Part shown: one piece after another, positions 18,677-19,086 of the stretch
Numbering within the stretch: the stretch's first letter is position 1
Layout: every line of letters begins with the position of its first letter
Assembly (NCBI GenBank): GCA_027600665.1
Contig: JADGJL010000524.1
Span: 1-19,086 of the forward strand
DNA: 19,086 nt
Direction: 5' to 3'
DNA from: Irineochytrium annulatum
Lineage: Eukaryota; Chytridiomycota; Chytridiomycetes; Chytridiales; Chytridiaceae
Translations under genes and position numbers: made by a program
The notes under the pieces: model-generated
Database searches by the model: none
The model's input: only the letters and a program-made list of their open reading frames with translations
Told to the model about the DNA's origin: nothing

Positions 18677-19086
18677 ATGCCTCTTTGGTGTTCGGGCGTG
18701 GCTCGCCTTCTCAATTTCATAATGGATGCAGGGCCCCCGCTGACCTTCTCATACCCTCATCGAGGTTGAACTTCCCGAATCGGCGCTATTAACGAATGGC
18801 TCACGATCGTTCAAGGCGTCGCCGTTCTATTGCGGACGTCGCAGGAACGAGGGGAACGTGGTGTACACGGCCATGACCCAAACTCCGACCATTCAGAATT
18901 TTGAAAGTTCAAGCCCGCACACCGCAGGTAAGCAACGCTGGCCGTTCGCGTCGCAAATGAGGTGGATGCAGTCCCCGGTCTGCCCCCCTATTGATCATTT
19001 CCGACTGTCTCTCCTTCCACCTCCCATTTTATTTTCTCTCGCCTGGACGAACACCCATATCGAAGAGTACGCGGCGGCCCCAAAAG
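18677..19086 (+). CDS. 5' part of an unrecognised gene running off the window
   Basis: After the TATA-like element, ATG 18677 opens a 30-codon frame (MPLWCSGVARLLNFIMDAGP) with a second Met at 18722. A separate open segment on the same strand, about 18767-18937, reads VELPESALLTNGSRSFKASP, with NVVYTAMTQTPTIQNFESSS further on. It ends at a good donor, GTAAGC. The two segments are in different frames, and I could not find an in-phase splice to join them, so the start exon is unsettled. The rest of the gene is beyond 19086. No domain is recognised. Confidence 0.35.

Overview
The window reads as nuclear DNA of a zoosporic (flagellated) fungus, most likely a chytrid-type lineage. It is gene-dense, with multi-exon genes whose introns are mostly 40-106 nt, GT-AG, and often carry a visible CTAAC/CTGAC branch point. 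It encodes an intraflagellar-transport subunit (IFT54), which non-flagellated fungi lack, next to ordinary housekeeping genes. No bacterial operons, CRISPR array or recognisable transposon was seen. All gene models were built by hand from conserved protein motifs and phase-checked splice sites, so exact boundaries are inference unless stated.

Layout, left to right. 1-1107 (+): 3' part of IFT54. 1215-1728 (-): NEDD8, convergent with IFT54. 1771-2661 (+): OSCP subunit of mitochondrial ATP synthase, divergent from NEDD8 with about 42 bp between start codons. 3461-4715 (-): a compact MYST-family histone acetyltransferase. 4716-6040: coding-looking minus-strand islands not resolved into one gene. 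6041-6880 (+): intronless BTB/POZ-like protein. 7006-9750: long poorly resolved tract with scattered open segments. 9754-13044 (+): nine-exon ankyrin-repeat protein of about 915 aa. 13297/13461-13909 (-): small hypothetical helical protein. 14151-14535 (+): small secreted protein with ten cysteines. 15027-16570 (-): origin recognition complex subunit ORC4. 16642-17436 (+): COA8-like (DUF2315) mitochondrial protein, divergent from ORC4 with 71 bp between start codons. 17777-18341 (-): candidate small membrane-associated protein. About 18677 to the end (+): 5' part of a gene that runs off the window.

The genes do not form one pathway: they cover flagellum assembly, neddylation, ATP synthesis, chromatin acetylation, replication licensing and cytochrome oxidase assembly. 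The recurring design is head-to-head pairs sharing very short promoters (NEDD8/OSCP, ORC4/COA8). I found no convincing new multi-gene system. The most useful leads are the non-standard splice junctions in OSCP and MYST, the altered Walker B motif of ORC4, the ten-cysteine secreted protein, stop-free introns in the ankyrin gene, and two unresolved blocks holding uncharacterised exons.
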